From positions 62,001 through 126,000 of the forward strand of contig NZ_REFZ01000006.1 of the NCBI RefSeq assembly GCF_003841465.1: a stretch of DNA of 64,000 nucleotides. The letters are read 5' to 3'. The DNA comes from Natrarchaeobius oligotrophus (GTDB lineage Archaea; Halobacteriota; Halobacteria; Halobacteriales; Natrialbaceae). The position numbers and the translations under genes were made by a program. Within the stretch, counting starts at the first letter, position 1. The number at the start of each line of letters is the position of its first letter. The notes beneath the pieces are model-generated. The model saw only the letters and a program-made list of their open reading frames with translations, was not told where the DNA came from and did no database searches. Shown here in pieces: positions 43,338 to 53,451 of the stretch.

Positions 43338-45593
43338 ATGGGACTGGACGAGGACGCACTCGAGTACCATCGGACGGATCCGCCGGGAAAGATCGAGATT
43401 TCGACGACGAAACCGACGAATACACAGCGCGACCTCTCGCTCGCTTACTCCCCGGGCGTGGCCGCACCGTGTACGGAGATCGACGAAGACGAAACGGAGG
43501 CCTACACGTACACGGCGAAAGGAAATCTCGTAGGCGTCGTTTCGAACGGGTCCGCGGTGCTCGGACTCGGAGACATCGGAGCGCAGGCGTCGAAGCCCGT
43601 CATGGAGGGCAAGGGCGTGCTGTTCAAGCGCTTCGCGGATATCGACGTCTTCGACATCGAACTCGACGAGGCCGACCCGGAGAAACTCGTCGAGGCCGTC
43701 AAGATGATGCAGCCGACGTTCGGCGGCATCAACTTAGAGGACATCAAAGCGCCGGAGTGTTTCACGATCGAGGAGCGACTGCGCGAGGAGATCGGCATCC
43801 CTGTCTTCCACGACGACCAGCACGGGACAGCGATCATCTCCGGCGCGGCGCTTCTCAACGCTGCCGACATCGCGGGCAAGGAGCTCGACGATCTCGAGAT
43901 CGTTTTCTCCGGAGCGGGCGCGAGTGCGATCGCGACGGCCCGGTTTTACGTCTCGCTCGGCTGTCGAAAGGAAAACGTCACGATGTGTGACTCCTCGGGA
44001 ATCATCACCGAGGCCCGCGCGGACCGTGGCGACGTCAACGAGTACAAACAGGAGTTCGCGCGCGACGTGCCCGAGGGCGATCTCGCTGACGCGATGGAGG
44101 GCGCGGACGTCTTCGTCGGCCTCTCGATCGGCGGCCTCGTCTCACAGGAGATGGTCCAGTCGATGGCGGACGATCCGATCGTCTTCGCGATGGCCAATCC
44201 GGATCCGGAGATCGGCTACGAGGAGGCGAAGGCGGCGCGCGACGACACCGTCATCATGGCAACCGGCCGATCGGACTATCCGAACCAGGTCAACAACGTC
44301 CTCGGATTCCCCTTCATCTTCCGGGGCGCACTCGACGTGCGCGCGACCGAGATCAACGAGGAGATGAAAGTCGCCTGTGCCGAGGCCCTCGCCGACCTCG
44401 CCCGCCAGGACGTGCCCGACGCGGTCGTCAAAGCCTACGGCGACGATCCGATCCAGTACGGACCCGATTACATCATTCCGAAGCCCGTCGATCCGCGCGT
44501 TCTCTTCCGGGTCGCGCCGTCGATCGCGGAAGCGGCGATGGAGTCCGGAGCCGCCCGCGTGGAGATCGACCTCGACGAATACGAAGAGGAACTCGAGGCC
44601 AGACTCGGCAAGTCCCGCGAGATGATGCGGGTCGTGCTCAACAAGGCCAAGAGCGATCCGAAGACCGTCGCGCTCGCGGAGGGCGAAAACGAGAAGATGA
44701 TCCGAGCCGCCTACCAGATCCAGGAACAGGGAATCGCGATGCCGATTCTCATCGGCGAAGAGAGCGAGATCCGTCGAACGGCGGCGAATCTCGGACTCGA
44801 CTTCGAGCCGCAGGTGGCCGACCCCTCGGTCGGCGACTACGAGGAGTACGCAGATCGACTTCACGAGCTTCGCCAGCGCAAGGGGATCACCCGGACCGAA
44901 GCGGGCGAGCTCATCGAGCGCGACACCAACTACTTCGGGAGCGTGATGGTCGAACAGGGCGACGCCGACGCCCTCATGACCGGGCTCTCGCACCATTACC
45001 CGTCCGCGCTCCGGCCGCCGTTGCAGGTGATCGGAACCGCCGAGGACGTCGACTACGCCGCCGGGGTCTACCTGCTGACGTTCAAAAACCGCGTCATCTT
45101 CGTCGCCGACGCCACGGTCAACCAGTCGCCCGACGAGGACGTGCTCGCGGAGGTGACCAAACAGACGGGCAAACTCGCTCGCCGGTTTAACGTCGAACCG
45201 CGCGCCGCGTTGCTCTCGTACTCGAACTTCGGTAGCGTCGACAACGAGAACACTCGAAAGTCACGACGTGCCGCGAAGATGCTCCAGAACGATCCGGAAG
45301 TCGACTTCCCGGTCGACGGAGAGATGCAGGCCGACACCGCCGTCGTCGAGGACATCCTCGAGGGGACGTACGGCTTCTCTGAACTCGACGAGCCGGCAAA
45401 CGTCCTCGTCTTCCCGAACCTCGAGTCGGGCAACATCGGCTACAAGCTGCTCCAGCGACTCGGCGGCGCGGACGCCATCGGACCGATGCTCGTCGGAATG
45501 GACGAGCCGGTCCACGTCCTCCAGCGCGGCGACGAGGTCAAGGACATCGTGAATCTGGCTGGCGTTGCGGTCGTCGACGCACAACAGGAGTAG
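43338..45593 (+). CDS. maeB: NADP-dependent malic enzyme with phosphate acetyltransferase-like domain
   Basis: A 751-residue protein of the MaeB type. The malic enzyme half (about 1-425) has [15 protein letters not shown] (about 36-50), [22 protein letters not shown] (about 67-88, with the catalytic Lys shortly after), [11 protein letters not shown] (about 156-166) and a Rossmann [13 protein letters not shown]. The second half (about 430-751) is a phosphotransacetylase domain, which in MaeB is regulatory. It decarboxylates malate to pyruvate. The ATG at 43338 gives the usual start [11 protein letters not shown] tandem repeat block begins 1 bp after the stop. Confidence 0.95.
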   Translation: MGLDEDALEYHRTDPPGKIEISTTKPTNTQRDLSLAYSPGVAAPCTEIDEDETEAYTYTAKGNLVGVVSNGSAVLGLGDIGAQASKPVMEGKGVLFKRFADIDVFDIELDEADPEKLVEAVKMMQPTFGGINLEDIKAPECFTIEERLREEIGIPVFHDDQHGTAIISGAALLNAADIAGKELDDLEIVFSGAGASAIATARFYVSLGCRKENVTMCDSSGIITEARADRGDVNEYKQEFARDVPEGDLADAMEGADVFVGLSIGGLVSQEMVQSMADDPIVFAMANPDPEIGYEEAKAARDDTVIMATGRSDYPNQVNNVLGFPFIFRGALDVRATEINEEMKVACAEALADLARQDVPDAVVKAYGDDPIQYGPDYIIPKPVDPRVLFRVAPSIAEAAMESGAARVEIDLDEYEEELEARLGKSREMMRVVLNKAKSDPKTVALAEGENEKMIRAAYQIQEQGIAMPILIGEESEIRRTAANLGLDFEPQVADPSVGDYEEYADRLHELRQRKGITRTEAGELIERDTNYFGSVMVEQGDADALMTGLSHHYPSALRPPLQVIGTAEDVDYAAGVYLLTFKNRVIFVADATVNQSPDEDVLAEVTKQTGKLARRFNVEPRAALLSYSNFGSVDNENTRKSRRAAKMLQNDPEVDFPVDGEMQADTAVVEDILEGTYGFSELDEPANVLVFPNLESGNIGYKLLQRLGGADAIGPMLVGMDEPVHVLQRGDEVKDIVNLAGVAVVDAQQE

Positions 45594-45594
45594 C

Positions 45595-45658
45595 GCGGTT
45601 CGGAGCGAACGCGGTTCGGAGCGAACGCGGTTCGGAGCGAACGCGGTTCGGAGCGAAC
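45595..45658. repeat. 16-bp tandem repeat, four perfect copies
   Basis: GCGGTTCGGAGCGAAC four times in direct head-to-tail array, starting 1 bp after the maeB stop. A partial copy (GCGGTTCG) recurs at 45881-45888, after the second array. Confidence 0.95.
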
Positions 45659-45876
45659 GAAGTGAGCGAGAACCGCGAAGAAGCGAGCGGGGAGGGACGA
45701 CCCGCGAGCCAGACGAAGTGAGCGAGAACCGCGAAGAAGCGAGCGGGGAGGGACGACCCGCGAGCCAGACGAAGTGAGCGAGAACCGCGAAGAAGCGAGC
45801 GGGGAGGGACGACCCGCGAGCCAGACGAAGTGAGCGAGAACCGCGAAGAAGCGAGCGGGGAGGGACGACCCGTGAG
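45659..45876. repeat. 56-bp tandem repeat, three full and one partial copies
   Basis: Units begin at 45659, 45715, 45771 and 45827. The unit starts GAAGTGAGCGAGAACCGC and ends CGCGAGCCAGAC; the fourth breaks after CCCG. It contains GAACCGC, the complement of the GCGGTTC in the 16-bp repeat. 56 is not a multiple of 3, so it does not encode a periodic protein in any frame. It sits between malic enzyme and a PQQ-propeller gene and fills the gap. Confidence 0.95.
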
Positions 45877-45954
45877 GAGCGCGGTTCGCCACGATGCGGT
45901 CCGAAACCGGCAGGATTTTTCTACTCGACCCACCGTAGACGAACGAGAAGGGGC

Positions 45955-47364
45955 GTGAACGGGGAAAAAACCGGAGGCGAACGACCTCGAGCCGAATTCG
46001 AACGCCTCTCTAGGCGGGGATTGCTCGCGGGCGTCGGCGCGGCCGGGAGTCTTACGCTCGTCGGCTCGAGCGCGCGGGCCCGGCGAACGGTGCCCGACTG
46101 CGCGGGGGCGACGGCCGACGCGGGACCCGTACACGCGCCTAGACCCGTCGACGACGACGTCACGATGTTTCGACGCGGACTGCGCCGGTACGGCTTCTAC
46201 CCGGAGGTGACGGTCCCGTCCGCCGTTCGCGTCGACTGGTCGGCTCCGATCAACCGCATCGGCCACACCGCGGCGAAGTCGACGCCCAGGCCGACGCCGG
46301 ACGGCGAAACGATCCTTGTCGCGGGCGATACGGGCGTCGTCCACGCCTTTACGCCCGAGGGCGACGAGCGGTGGAGTCTCGAGACGGCGGCTGGACGGAG
46401 CCTCGGCTTTCACGGCACGCCGGCGGTCGTCGGCGACGTCGCGTACGTCGGCGGCTACGACGGCGCGCTGTACGCGGTGGACGTGGAGACGGGCGAACTG
46501 ATCTGGCGAACCGGGATCCGCGAGTTCGACGGCTCGATTGCGATCGGTTCGAGCCCCGCTTACGTCGATGGGACGCTCTACCTCCTTGCGGAGTACAGCG
46601 ATCCCGCGAGCGGCGCGCTCTGGGAGATCGACGCCGAAACCGGGACGCCGACCTGGAGCGACGACCGGATCTGGGGAATGCCCCACCCCTCGCCCGCGAT
46701 CGACTGCGACGCCGGACGACTGGTCACCGGCTCGAACGACGGCGTCGTCTACTGCTGGGAGTTTCCGTCGCTCGAGTTCGCCTGGTCGTTCCAGGCTGGC
46801 GGCGAGGGCGGTCCCGACGGCGAGCCGATGGCCGGCGGACGCTTTCACCTCGGCGCGGAGATCAAGGGGACGACGCCCGTCTACGACGGCGCGGCGTTCG
46901 TCGGCTCCTGGGACGGCCGCTTTTACCGCCTGAACCTCGAGGACGGCAGCGAGGAGTGGTCCTTCGAGACGGGCCGGGTAATCATGTCAAATCCGGCGGT
47001 CGATCCCGAGGAAGGGATCGTCTACGTCGGCAGCGACGACCGCCGCGTCTACGCGCTCGACGCCGAGACGGGCGACGAGTTGTGGTCGACCCACGTGGGC
47101 GGCCACGTCATCGGCTCGGTGACCGCCACCGCCGAGACGATCCTCGTCGGCTCGTACGACACGCACCTGTACGCGCTGGACAGGGAAACCGGAGAGCGAC
47201 GGTGGCGCGTCGAAAATCGTGGACACGTCACCAGCGGCGCGATCCCGCGCGACGGTCGAATCTACTACGCAGAACGGGGCGTCTTCTCGAACTACTGGGA
47301 CGACGACGAGGAGACCGTATTCGAGGGACCCGGACACGTTTACTGTCTCGTTCCCGACGAGTGA
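45955..47364 (+). CDS. Secreted PQQ-type beta-propeller protein, Tat signal
   Basis: A 469-residue protein from a GTG at 45955. A Tat signal (ERLSRRGLLAGVGAAG, about 16-31) is followed by an AxA-type end. The rest is about seven PQQ/quinoprotein repeats: ILVAGDTGVVHAFTPEGDERWSLET (about 120-144), VAYVGGYDGALYAVDVETGELIW, AAFVGSWDGRFYRLNLEDGSEEWSF, IVYVGSDDRRVYALDAETGDELW, ILVGSYDTHLYALDRETGERRW. A propeller binding protein outside the cell is likely, but no dehydrogenase motifs are visible. Between two repeats lies a Gly-rich linker (about 285-300). Confidence 0.85.
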   Translation: MNGEKTGGERPRAEFERLSRRGLLAGVGAAGSLTLVGSSARARRTVPDCAGATADAGPVHAPRPVDDDVTMFRRGLRRYGFYPEVTVPSAVRVDWSAPINRIGHTAAKSTPRPTPDGETILVAGDTGVVHAFTPEGDERWSLETAAGRSLGFHGTPAVVGDVAYVGGYDGALYAVDVETGELIWRTGIREFDGSIAIGSSPAYVDGTLYLLAEYSDPASGALWEIDAETGTPTWSDDRIWGMPHPSPAIDCDAGRLVTGSNDGVVYCWEFPSLEFAWSFQAGGEGGPDGEPMAGGRFHLGAEIKGTTPVYDGAAFVGSWDGRFYRLNLEDGSEEWSFETGRVIMSNPAVDPEEGIVYVGSDDRRVYALDAETGDELWSTHVGGHVIGSVTATAETILVGSYDTHLYALDRETGERRWRVENRGHVTSGAIPRDGRIYYAERGVFSNYWDDDEETVFEGPGHVYCLVPDE

Positions 47365-47555
47365 TCCGGTTTACTGTCCGTCAGTTCCGACGCAACCGCG
47401 ACACGGGCGGCGGGTACACCGGGACATCGGGACAGCAATCCGTATGAGCGCCGGTCCGACCTCGGAGCGGAGAACGGTCGGTCGGCCCGTCACGGCGCGT
47501 TCTGTAGTCGGCGCGAAAGCGTGCATTCAAGTATTCGCCGGATCTTTTCCCGGGT

Positions 47556-47930
47556 ATGCAAGATCAGGGACGCTCTACGCGAAAGCGGACCGGCGGTCGA
47601 CTGAAGAACGTACGAAAGCGCCGAAAGGACGAACTCGGCCGACTTCCGACCGAGACGCAGGTCGGCGAGCCCCGCTACCGAACCGTCGACGTTCGCGGTA
47701 ACGGAACGAAAACCCGCGCACTGGCGACGGACGTCGCCACCGTGAACAAAGGCGGCGAGACGATCTCCGCCGAGATCGAAGACGTCCTCGAAAACGACGC
47801 GAACCCCAACTACGTTCGCCGAAACATCATCACGAAGGGTGCGATCATCGCCACCTCCGAGGGCGACGCCCGCGTCACCTCCCGCCCCGGCCAGACCGGA
47901 CAGGTCAACGCCGTGTTGCTCGAGAACTGA
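47556..47930 (+). CDS. rps8e: 30S ribosomal protein S8e
   Basis: A 124-residue protein. It opens with the basic RSTRKRTGGRLKNVRKRRKDELGR (about 6-29), continues VGEPRYRTVDVRGNGTKTRAL (about 36-56) and ends GDARVTSRPGQTGQVNAVLLEN. This matches archaeal S8e fully. The lone gene is monocistronic, with phoU convergent 97 bp downstream. Confidence 0.96.
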   Translation: MQDQGRSTRKRTGGRLKNVRKRRKDELGRLPTETQVGEPRYRTVDVRGNGTKTRALATDVATVNKGGETISAEIEDVLENDANPNYVRRNIITKGAIIATSEGDARVTSRPGQTGQVNAVLLEN

Positions 47931-48026
47931 TCGTCCGCTGACTGTCGATTCTGGCCGATGAGAAACGGTTTCGCGAGCGAATGCGACCGCGAGGTTTTCC
48001 GGAACGTCCGTCGCGAGAGGCGCAGA

Positions 48027-49022
48027 TCAAGGACGCGGTGCCGCCTTCTGTAAGGCCGTCTCGGCGATGTTGCCGCCGTAGTCGGCGCTTCGAGATAACG
48101 AGTCGACGATCAACCCCAGTGATTGCGCCTGGACGGGCTCGAGGTCGCGGAGCATGTCGTCGATCGTTCGGGTGTGTTCGTCGATCTCGAGGACGGCCTC
48201 ACGAGCCGCGTGCCCGAGCCGGTTCGCCTCGTCGGTTTCCTCGGCGAACAGCGCGTCCATCGACTTCTGCAGGACGTCCGACGCGTCCGTGTGGAGTTCG
48301 GTGAGCGCCTCGGCGACCGACTCCGGAATGTCGTCGAGTTTGAGCGCGAGGTTGCTGATCTTGGCGGCGTGGTCGGCGACGCGCTCGAGCTGGCGCGCGC
48401 TCGAGTGAAAGTCGAAACAGTCCTCGCGGGGAACGCCGAGTTCCTCCGCGGCTTTCGGCGACCGGAGCGTCGCTCGAAAGATGCGGGAGACGACCAGCCA
48501 CAGTCGGTCGACGTCGTCGTCGCGCTCGATGACGTCGTAGGCGATGTCGTCGTCGTTCTCGATGAGTGCGGTGACCGCGTCCGCGAGCATCGACGTTGCA
48601 ATGAGACGCATCCGCGAGACGGCGTTGACGATCGACAGCTCCGAGGAGTCGAGCAAGTCCTGGATGACGACGCTATCGGTCGTCTCCTCTAACACCTCGA
48701 CGCCGACGAGGCTCTGGGTCGCGTCGCGGATCGCCCGACGCTGATCCGTCGTGATCCGGCCGGCCTCGAGACGGATGATGTCGAACCCGCTTACGTACAT
48801 CGTCATCACGGCCCGGGTGAGCCGTTCGCCCTCGAGATCGGAGACGTCGAGCGTCCCCTCCTGTCGCTCGGTGTCACTCTGTGGTGTCAACAGCAGGGAG
48901 TCGTCTTCCGGATAGAATTCGACGGTCGTCCCGGCGCTCACGTCGTTGGCCGTCGCCCACCCTTTCGGAAGCGAGACGGTGTACGTCGAGCCGCCCGTCA
49001 CCTGAACCTTGCGCGTCTCCAT
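48027..49022 (-). CDS. phoU: PhoU-type phosphate regulator with N-terminal AbrB domain
   Basis: A 331-residue protein. The SpoVT-AbrB DNA-binding domain is at about 5-50 (VQVTGGSTYTVSLPKGWATAN). Two PhoU three-helix units follow: about 105-215 (ATSMLADAVTALIENDDDIA) and about 215-325 (ARQLERVADHAAKISNLALKL). This haloarchaeal type combines a DNA binder with PhoU, suggesting that it acts both on transcription and on Pst transport. It is divergent from pstS across about 200 bp. A TATA-like catatttatg lies about 28 nt before its ATG. Confidence 0.94.
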   Translation of the reverse strand: METRKVQVTGGSTYTVSLPKGWATANDVSAGTTVEFYPEDDSLLLTPQSDTERQEGTLDVSDLEGERLTRAVMTMYVSGFDIIRLEAGRITTDQRRAIRDATQSLVGVEVLEETTDSVVIQDLLDSSELSIVNAVSRMRLIATSMLADAVTALIENDDDIAYDVIERDDDVDRLWLVVSRIFRATLRSPKAAEELGVPREDCFDFHSSARQLERVADHAAKISNLALKLDDIPESVAEALTELHTDASDVLQKSMDALFAEETDEANRLGHAAREAVLEIDEHTRTIDDMLRDLEPVQAQSLGLIVDSLSRSADYGGNIAETALQKAAPRP

Positions 49023-49173
49023 AGTTCGGTTTCGAATCACGGAGCCATAAATATGATTGAATCCGATTCCGGACGCAGATCTCCGGCTACTGAGGTTCGA
49101 GGTTCGTTACTTTTCTGGGTACAGTCCTAACGAGGTGTATCGGACCATGGTCAACGATTGTCCCACATAGAGA

Positions 49174-49200
49174 TATATAGGGAACATAGTAGAGTATTTA
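49174..49200 (+). promoter_or_regulatory. pstS promoter with motif shared with pstB
   Basis: TATATAG at 49174-49180, AACATAGTA at 49183-49191 and TATTTA at 49195-49200. The TATTTA lies about 29 nt before the ATG, so it is the likely TATA box of a leaderless transcript, and AACATAGTA covers the BRE zone. The combination AACATAGTA-N3-TATTTA recurs upstream of pstB (52172-52189). It is a strong candidate for a phosphate-responsive control site. Confidence 0.6.
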
Positions 49201-49226
49201 GACAAAATGTCGCCACTACACAGTTG

Positions 49227-50273
49227 ATGGCAAACGAGCCGACAGCAGGCCGGGCCGGTGGACTCTCACGCCGGCGCGTTCTCCTCGGCGTTGCCGGAAC
49301 CACACTTTCTGCGTTGGCCGGGTGTATTGCACGCGGCCGGGAGACGGATCTCGAGGGGGAGATCCTGATGGACGGCAGCAATACGGTGTTGCCCCACGGG
49401 GCAGTCGTCTCCGAAGAGTTCCAGTGGCGCAACAATCGCGTTCAGATTCCGGTTCGGGGATCCGGAACGGGAGCGGGATTTCAGCGGTTCTGTGACGGCG
49501 AAACGGACGTCCAGAACGCGAGCCGTCGAATCTTCGACGACGGCGGCGACGACGAGGGTGCGCTGTGTGAGGCCAACGGGATCGAGTACGTCGAACTCCA
49601 GACGGCACTCGACGGGATCGCCGTCTACGTCAATCCCGAAAACGACTGGTGTGACTGTCTCACGACGGACGAACTCGAGCGAATCTGGGAGTCCGGTTCG
49701 GATATCGACACGTGGAGCGACGTTCGCGACGAGTGGCCGGACGAAGAACTGGAGCTGTACGGGCGCGATCCGGCGTCCGGGACGTTCGATTACTTTACCG
49801 AAGAGATCACCGGTGAGGTGGGTAACATCCGGTCGGACTACTCCGCGAGCGCGGATACGAACGTCATCGTTCGCGGCGTTCGCGGCGATCGATACGCGCT
49901 GGGGTTCGGCGGGGCGGGCTACTACTACGAGAACGAAGACGACCTCGAACTCGTCGCCGTTGACGACGGAGACGCCTGCATCGAGCCGACGAGATCGTCG
50001 ATCGAGGACGGTTCGTACGAGCCACTGACCCGTCCGCTGTACACCTACTTCCGCGCCGACGCGCTGGAACGCGAGGAGGTTCGCGCCTTCGCGCAGTTTT
50101 ACTTCGAGGAGATCGACGGACCGGCGACCGAGGCCGACGTCGTCGAATCCGGCGAAACGCTCTCGTGGACGCAGTGGGGGGCCCGCCGCGTCGGATTCTA
50201 CGGAATCTCCGACGAACGACTCCAGGAGGAAGCGCAAACGCTCAGACACGCGATTGCAGAGGTGCTGGAATGA
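49227..50273 (+). CDS. pstS: Phosphate ABC transporter substrate-binding protein PstS
   Basis: A 348-residue lipoprotein. The start places a Tat signal (LSRRRVLLGVAGTT, about 13-26) and lipobox LAGC (about 30-33). The binding domain has a MDGSNTVLP (Pst family SST-like, about 48-56), RGSGTGAGFQRFCDGETDVQNASRR (about 77-101; the GTGAGF phosphate loop) and GRDPASGTFDYF (about 181-192). It delivers phosphate to PstCA. The stop overlaps the pstC start (ATGA). An independent promoter with the shared motif drives it. Confidence 0.95.
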   Translation: MANEPTAGRAGGLSRRRVLLGVAGTTLSALAGCIARGRETDLEGEILMDGSNTVLPHGAVVSEEFQWRNNRVQIPVRGSGTGAGFQRFCDGETDVQNASRRIFDDGGDDEGALCEANGIEYVELQTALDGIAVYVNPENDWCDCLTTDELERIWESGSDIDTWSDVRDEWPDEELELYGRDPASGTFDYFTEEITGEVGNIRSDYSASADTNVIVRGVRGDRYALGFGGAGYYYENEDDLELVAVDDGDACIEPTRSSIEDGSYEPLTRPLYTYFRADALEREEVRAFAQFYFEEIDGPATEADVVESGETLSWTQWGARRVGFYGISDERLQEEAQTLRHAIAEVLE

Positions 50274-51196
50274 GTGACGACGACCCGATGAACATCACGG
50301 CCGGCAGTTCGGGAAGCATCGACGATCGAAAGAACGCGGCGATTCGATACGTGTTCTTTTCGTGTGCGTTCGTGACGGTGTTGACGACCCTCGGGATTAT
50401 TCTCGTGCTGGTTCAGGGATCGATCGAGTTCTTCCAGCACGTCTCGATCGTCGAGTATCTTACCGAGACCGAGTGGTCGCCCGTCATCAGTCCCCACAGT
50501 TACGGCGTGTTGCCGCTGGTCTGGGGGACGCTCGTCATCACCATCGGATCGGCGCTGATCGCGATCCCCGTCGGGACGGCGACCGCGATCTACCTGAGCG
50601 AGTACGCAGACCCCCAGGTCAGAAAGACGGTCAAACCGACCCTCGAGATCCTCGCGGGGATCCCGACGATCGTCTACGGATTTTTCGCGCTGTCGTTCAT
50701 CACGCCTCTGATCCAGCGATTCTACCCCGAAACCGGGACGTTCAACGCGGCCGCGGGTGCGATCGTCGTCGGAATCATGATCATCCCGATGGTCTCGAGT
50801 CTGAGCGAGGACGCGATGTCGGCGGTGCCAGACGATCTCCGTAACGCGGCGTACGGACTCGGAGCGACGAAGTTCGAGGTCTCGACGAGCGTCGTCGTCC
50901 CCGCGTCGCTGTCGGGCGTGATCGCTTCGTACATCCTCGCGCTCTCGCGGGCGATCGGCGAGACGATGGCGGTGACGCTCGCGGCGGGGATGCACCCACA
51001 GATCACGGTCGATCCGCTGGAGCCGATTCAGACGATGACCGCGTACATGGTCCAGATCGGAATCAGCGACGTATCGGTGGGATCGATCGGATACCAGAGC
51101 CTGTTTGCCGTCGGGTTGACGTTGTTCGTGATGACGCTCTCGATGAATCTGCTCAGCCTGTGGATCAAATCGCGCTACAGGGAGGAGTACCAATGA
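50270..51196 (+). CDS. pstC: Phosphate ABC transporter permease PstC
   Basis: A 308-residue permease with six helices. The Pst permease EAA-like loop is [31 protein letters not shown] (about 182-212) and the segment [15 protein letters not shown] (about 228-242) is a family mark. It forms the channel with PstA. The ATG overlaps the pstS stop and its own stop overlaps pstA (ATGA), so translation is coupled along pstS-C-A. Confidence 0.95.
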   Translation: MSDDDPMNITAGSSGSIDDRKNAAIRYVFFSCAFVTVLTTLGIILVLVQGSIEFFQHVSIVEYLTETEWSPVISPHSYGVLPLVWGTLVITIGSALIAIPVGTATAIYLSEYADPQVRKTVKPTLEILAGIPTIVYGFFALSFITPLIQRFYPETGTFNAAAGAIVVGIMIIPMVSSLSEDAMSAVPDDLRNAAYGLGATKFEVSTSVVVPASLSGVIASYILALSRAIGETMAVTLAAGMHPQITVDPLEPIQTMTAYMVQIGISDVSVGSIGYQSLFAVGLTLFVMTLSMNLLSLWIKSRYREEYQ

Positions 51197-52095
51197 GCAC
51201 GGGCAATCCCTTCGCGGAAGGCACCGAGGACATCGCGAGAAAGCGACTGATCGGTCGCGCGTTCGTCGCAATCTGTTTCGCCTCCACGCTGGTCGGTATC
51301 GTCGCGCTCGTCGCCCTGATCGCGGACGTCCTCGTCGAGTCGTGGGGGTGGGTCACCTGGGAGTTCCTGACGTATCCGCCGTCGCAGGTCATCGAGAACT
51401 TCCTGCCCGGCGGACGCGGAGCTGGAATCTATCCAGCCCTCGTCGGATCGATCTTCCTCATCGCGCTGACCGCCGTCTTCACGGTCTTTCTCGGCGTCGG
51501 TGCGGCGGTCTACCTCGAGGAGTACGCGTCGGAAAATCGGTTGACGTCGTTCATCGAGGCTAACATCGCGAATCTCGCCGGCGTTCCGTCGATCGTTTAC
51601 GGGCTACTCGGACTCGCGATCTTCGTCAGGAGCGTGCAACTGGGCTCGAGTCTCATCGCCGGCGCGCTGACGCTGACGCTGTTGATCCTGCCGATCGTCA
51701 TCGTCTCGACTCAGGAGGCGCTCCGGTCGGTTCCCGACAGCCAGCGCCAGGCGGCCTACGGCGTCGGTGCGACGCAGTGGCAGGTGATCCGCGACGTCGT
51801 CTTGCCGCGGGCGCTTCCGGGCATCATGACCGGAACCATTCTCTCGCTCTCGCGGGCGATCGGCGAGACTGCACCGATCCTGATGGTCGGTGCGGCCACG
51901 TCGCTGTTCGTAGCCCCGGACGGGTTGACGGCTCCGTTCAGCGCCATGCCGATGATGATTTTCGAGTGGGCGTCCCGTCCGGATCCCGAGTTCCAGCACG
52001 TCGCGGCTGCGGGGATCGTCGTCCTTCTGACGATACTGTTGCTGATGAACGCGGTTGCGATCCTGATCAGGAACCGGTACGATCCCCGGAGCTGA
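51193..52095 (+). CDS. pstA: Phosphate ABC transporter permease PstA
   Basis: A 300-residue permease with six helices. The loop [37 protein letters not shown] (about 177-213) and [16 protein letters not shown] (about 225-240) are the PstA marks. It pairs with PstC. Its start overlaps the pstC stop. The gap to pstB is 235 bp and carries a second promoter motif, so pstB need not be on the same transcript. Confidence 0.95.
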   Translation: MSTGNPFAEGTEDIARKRLIGRAFVAICFASTLVGIVALVALIADVLVESWGWVTWEFLTYPPSQVIENFLPGGRGAGIYPALVGSIFLIALTAVFTVFLGVGAAVYLEEYASENRLTSFIEANIANLAGVPSIVYGLLGLAIFVRSVQLGSSLIAGALTLTLLILPIVIVSTQEALRSVPDSQRQAAYGVGATQWQVIRDVVLPRALPGIMTGTILSLSRAIGETAPILMVGAATSLFVAPDGLTAPFSAMPMMIFEWASRPDPEFQHVAAAGIVVLLTILLLMNAVAILIRNRYDPRS

Positions 52096-52132
52096 TCGCC
52101 GCTCCACCGATTTTCCCTCTCAAGCAAAAATC

Positions 52133-52189
52133 TATATAGTCGGACGTAGACAACCTTCCCTGAACGTAGCCAACATAGTATCCTATTTA
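52133..52189 (+). promoter_or_regulatory. pstB promoter, copy of the pstS motif
   Basis: TATATAG at 52133-52139, AACATAGTA at 52172-52180, TATTTA at 52184-52189. The last two match the pstS promoter at 15 of 18 positions (only the N3 differs). Here TATATAG is 39 nt before AACATAG, against 9 in pstS: a difference of 30 bp, about three helical turns. A TSS about 25-30 nt past TATTTA would leave a leader of about 115 nt before the pstB ATG, or the start may lie further up; a second weak TATA (TATACC, 52304-52309) sits 22-27 nt before the ATG. Confidence 0.55.
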
Positions 52190-52330
52190 CTCCGCGACGG
52201 CCGTAGATTTCGACGTGTCAGGTGAGTGTTTCGGCACGTCTGCGGGCGTCGCGCTCGAAATCGGGTGGATCGACGAACGAACGAATCCGAAACGAGCGCT
52301 CGACTATACCCGGCGAACACCCAACTAGAT

Positions 52331-53191
52331 ATGAATACGAACGGCGGTGGACCACGAACGGTATCGAAACCGAAAGTCAGCGACGACGAGACGAGTTCGG
52401 CAGTGGCCGGCGACGAACGCCGGAGCGGATCCCGCGTCGTCGACCCGGTCATCGAATCTCGGGATCTCGACGTCTACTACGGTGACGATCAGGCCCTCCA
52501 CGGCATCGACATGGACATCCCGGAGCGACAGGTGACCGCGCTCATCGGTCCCTCCGGCTGTGGGAAGTCCACGTTTCTGCGTTCGATCAACCGAATGAAC
52601 GACCTGATCGACATCGCCCGCGTCGAGGGGGACCTCCGGTTTCACGGCAAGAACGTCTACGACGACGACGTCGATCCCGTCGCCCTCCGACGCAAGATCG
52701 GCATGGTGTTTCAGAAACCGAACCCGTTCCCGAAGTCGATCTACGACAACGTCGCCTACGGCCTTCGGGTCCAGGGAAAAGACGTCGACGTCGACGAACA
52801 GGTCCACACCGCCCTCGAGCGCGCCGCCCTGTTAGACGAGGTCGAAGACCAACTCGACTCGAGCGGACTCGACCTCTCCGGCGGCCAACAGCAACGACTC
52901 TGCATCGCTCGCGCGATCGCACCCGATCCCGAGGTCATCCTGATGGACGAGCCGGCGTCCGCACTCGACCCCGTCGCGACCTCGAAGATCGAGGACCTCG
53001 TCGAGGAGCTTGCCGAATCCTACACGGTCGTCATCGTCACGCACAACATGCAACAGGCGGCTCGCATCTCGGACAAGACGGCGGTCTTTCTCACCGGCGG
53101 CCACCTCGTCGAGTTCGACGACACGAACAAGATCTTCGAAAATCCCGAGAGCGACCGCGTCGAGGACTACATCACCGGCAAGTTCGGCTAG
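52331..53191 (+). CDS. pstB: Phosphate ABC transporter ATP-binding protein PstB
   Basis: A 286-residue ATPase. A polar N-terminal extension (about 1-35) precedes the ABC domain: Walker [23 protein letters not shown] (about 74-93; the RSINRMND is PstB-specific), Q-loop [35 protein letters not shown] (about 181-195), Walker [14 protein letters not shown] (about 203-215) and [11 protein letters not shown]-loop. It powers phosphate import. The ATG at 52331 is preferred over a GTG at 52226 because the extra 35 residues are Arg/Asn-rich without family support. Confidence 0.96.
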   Translation: MNTNGGGPRTVSKPKVSDDETSSAVAGDERRSGSRVVDPVIESRDLDVYYGDDQALHGIDMDIPERQVTALIGPSGCGKSTFLRSINRMNDLIDIARVEGDLRFHGKNVYDDDVDPVALRRKIGMVFQKPNPFPKSIYDNVAYGLRVQGKDVDVDEQVHTALERAALLDEVEDQLDSSGLDLSGGQQQRLCIARAIAPDPEVILMDEPASALDPVATSKIEDLVEELAESYTVVIVTHNMQQAARISDKTAVFLTGGHLVEFDDTNKIFENPESDRVEDYITGKFG

Positions 53192-53451
53192 CGGCTCTTC
53201 TCGTCGCCGCAGTGTCGTCGTTGCCTCGTTCGCATCGCGAACACCACTCGAGGCCATTGGTCTTTCGCTCTTCTGTACGTGATTGTTGCTACCGTTCGGT
53301 TCCTTGTTCGTTTGAACGGGACTAGCGTGTAGAACTACTCGTAGACGGCATCTCAGTTCGAAGCACTCACGGAAAATCGCAAGACTGCACTCTATCAACA
53401 ATGTGCTACAGAAGAGTCTAGTGTTTATATCGCACTGTCCGGTGTGCCCGT
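53192..53451. other. AT-richer gene-free stretch
   Basis: No convincing gene is seen. A short frame on the plus strand (53345-53476) reads as a peptide with EALTENRKTALYQQC, but it lacks a start codon and overlaps the end of a minus-strand gene. It could be a remnant. Confidence 0.3.

Noticed and set aside
45595-45888. CRISPR array
   Set aside because: The repeats are directly adjacent with no unique spacers and no cas genes are in the window.
45538-46848. 436-codon minus frame through the 56-bp repeats
   Set aside because: The repeats lack stops by chance and the frame is antisense to the beta-propeller gene.
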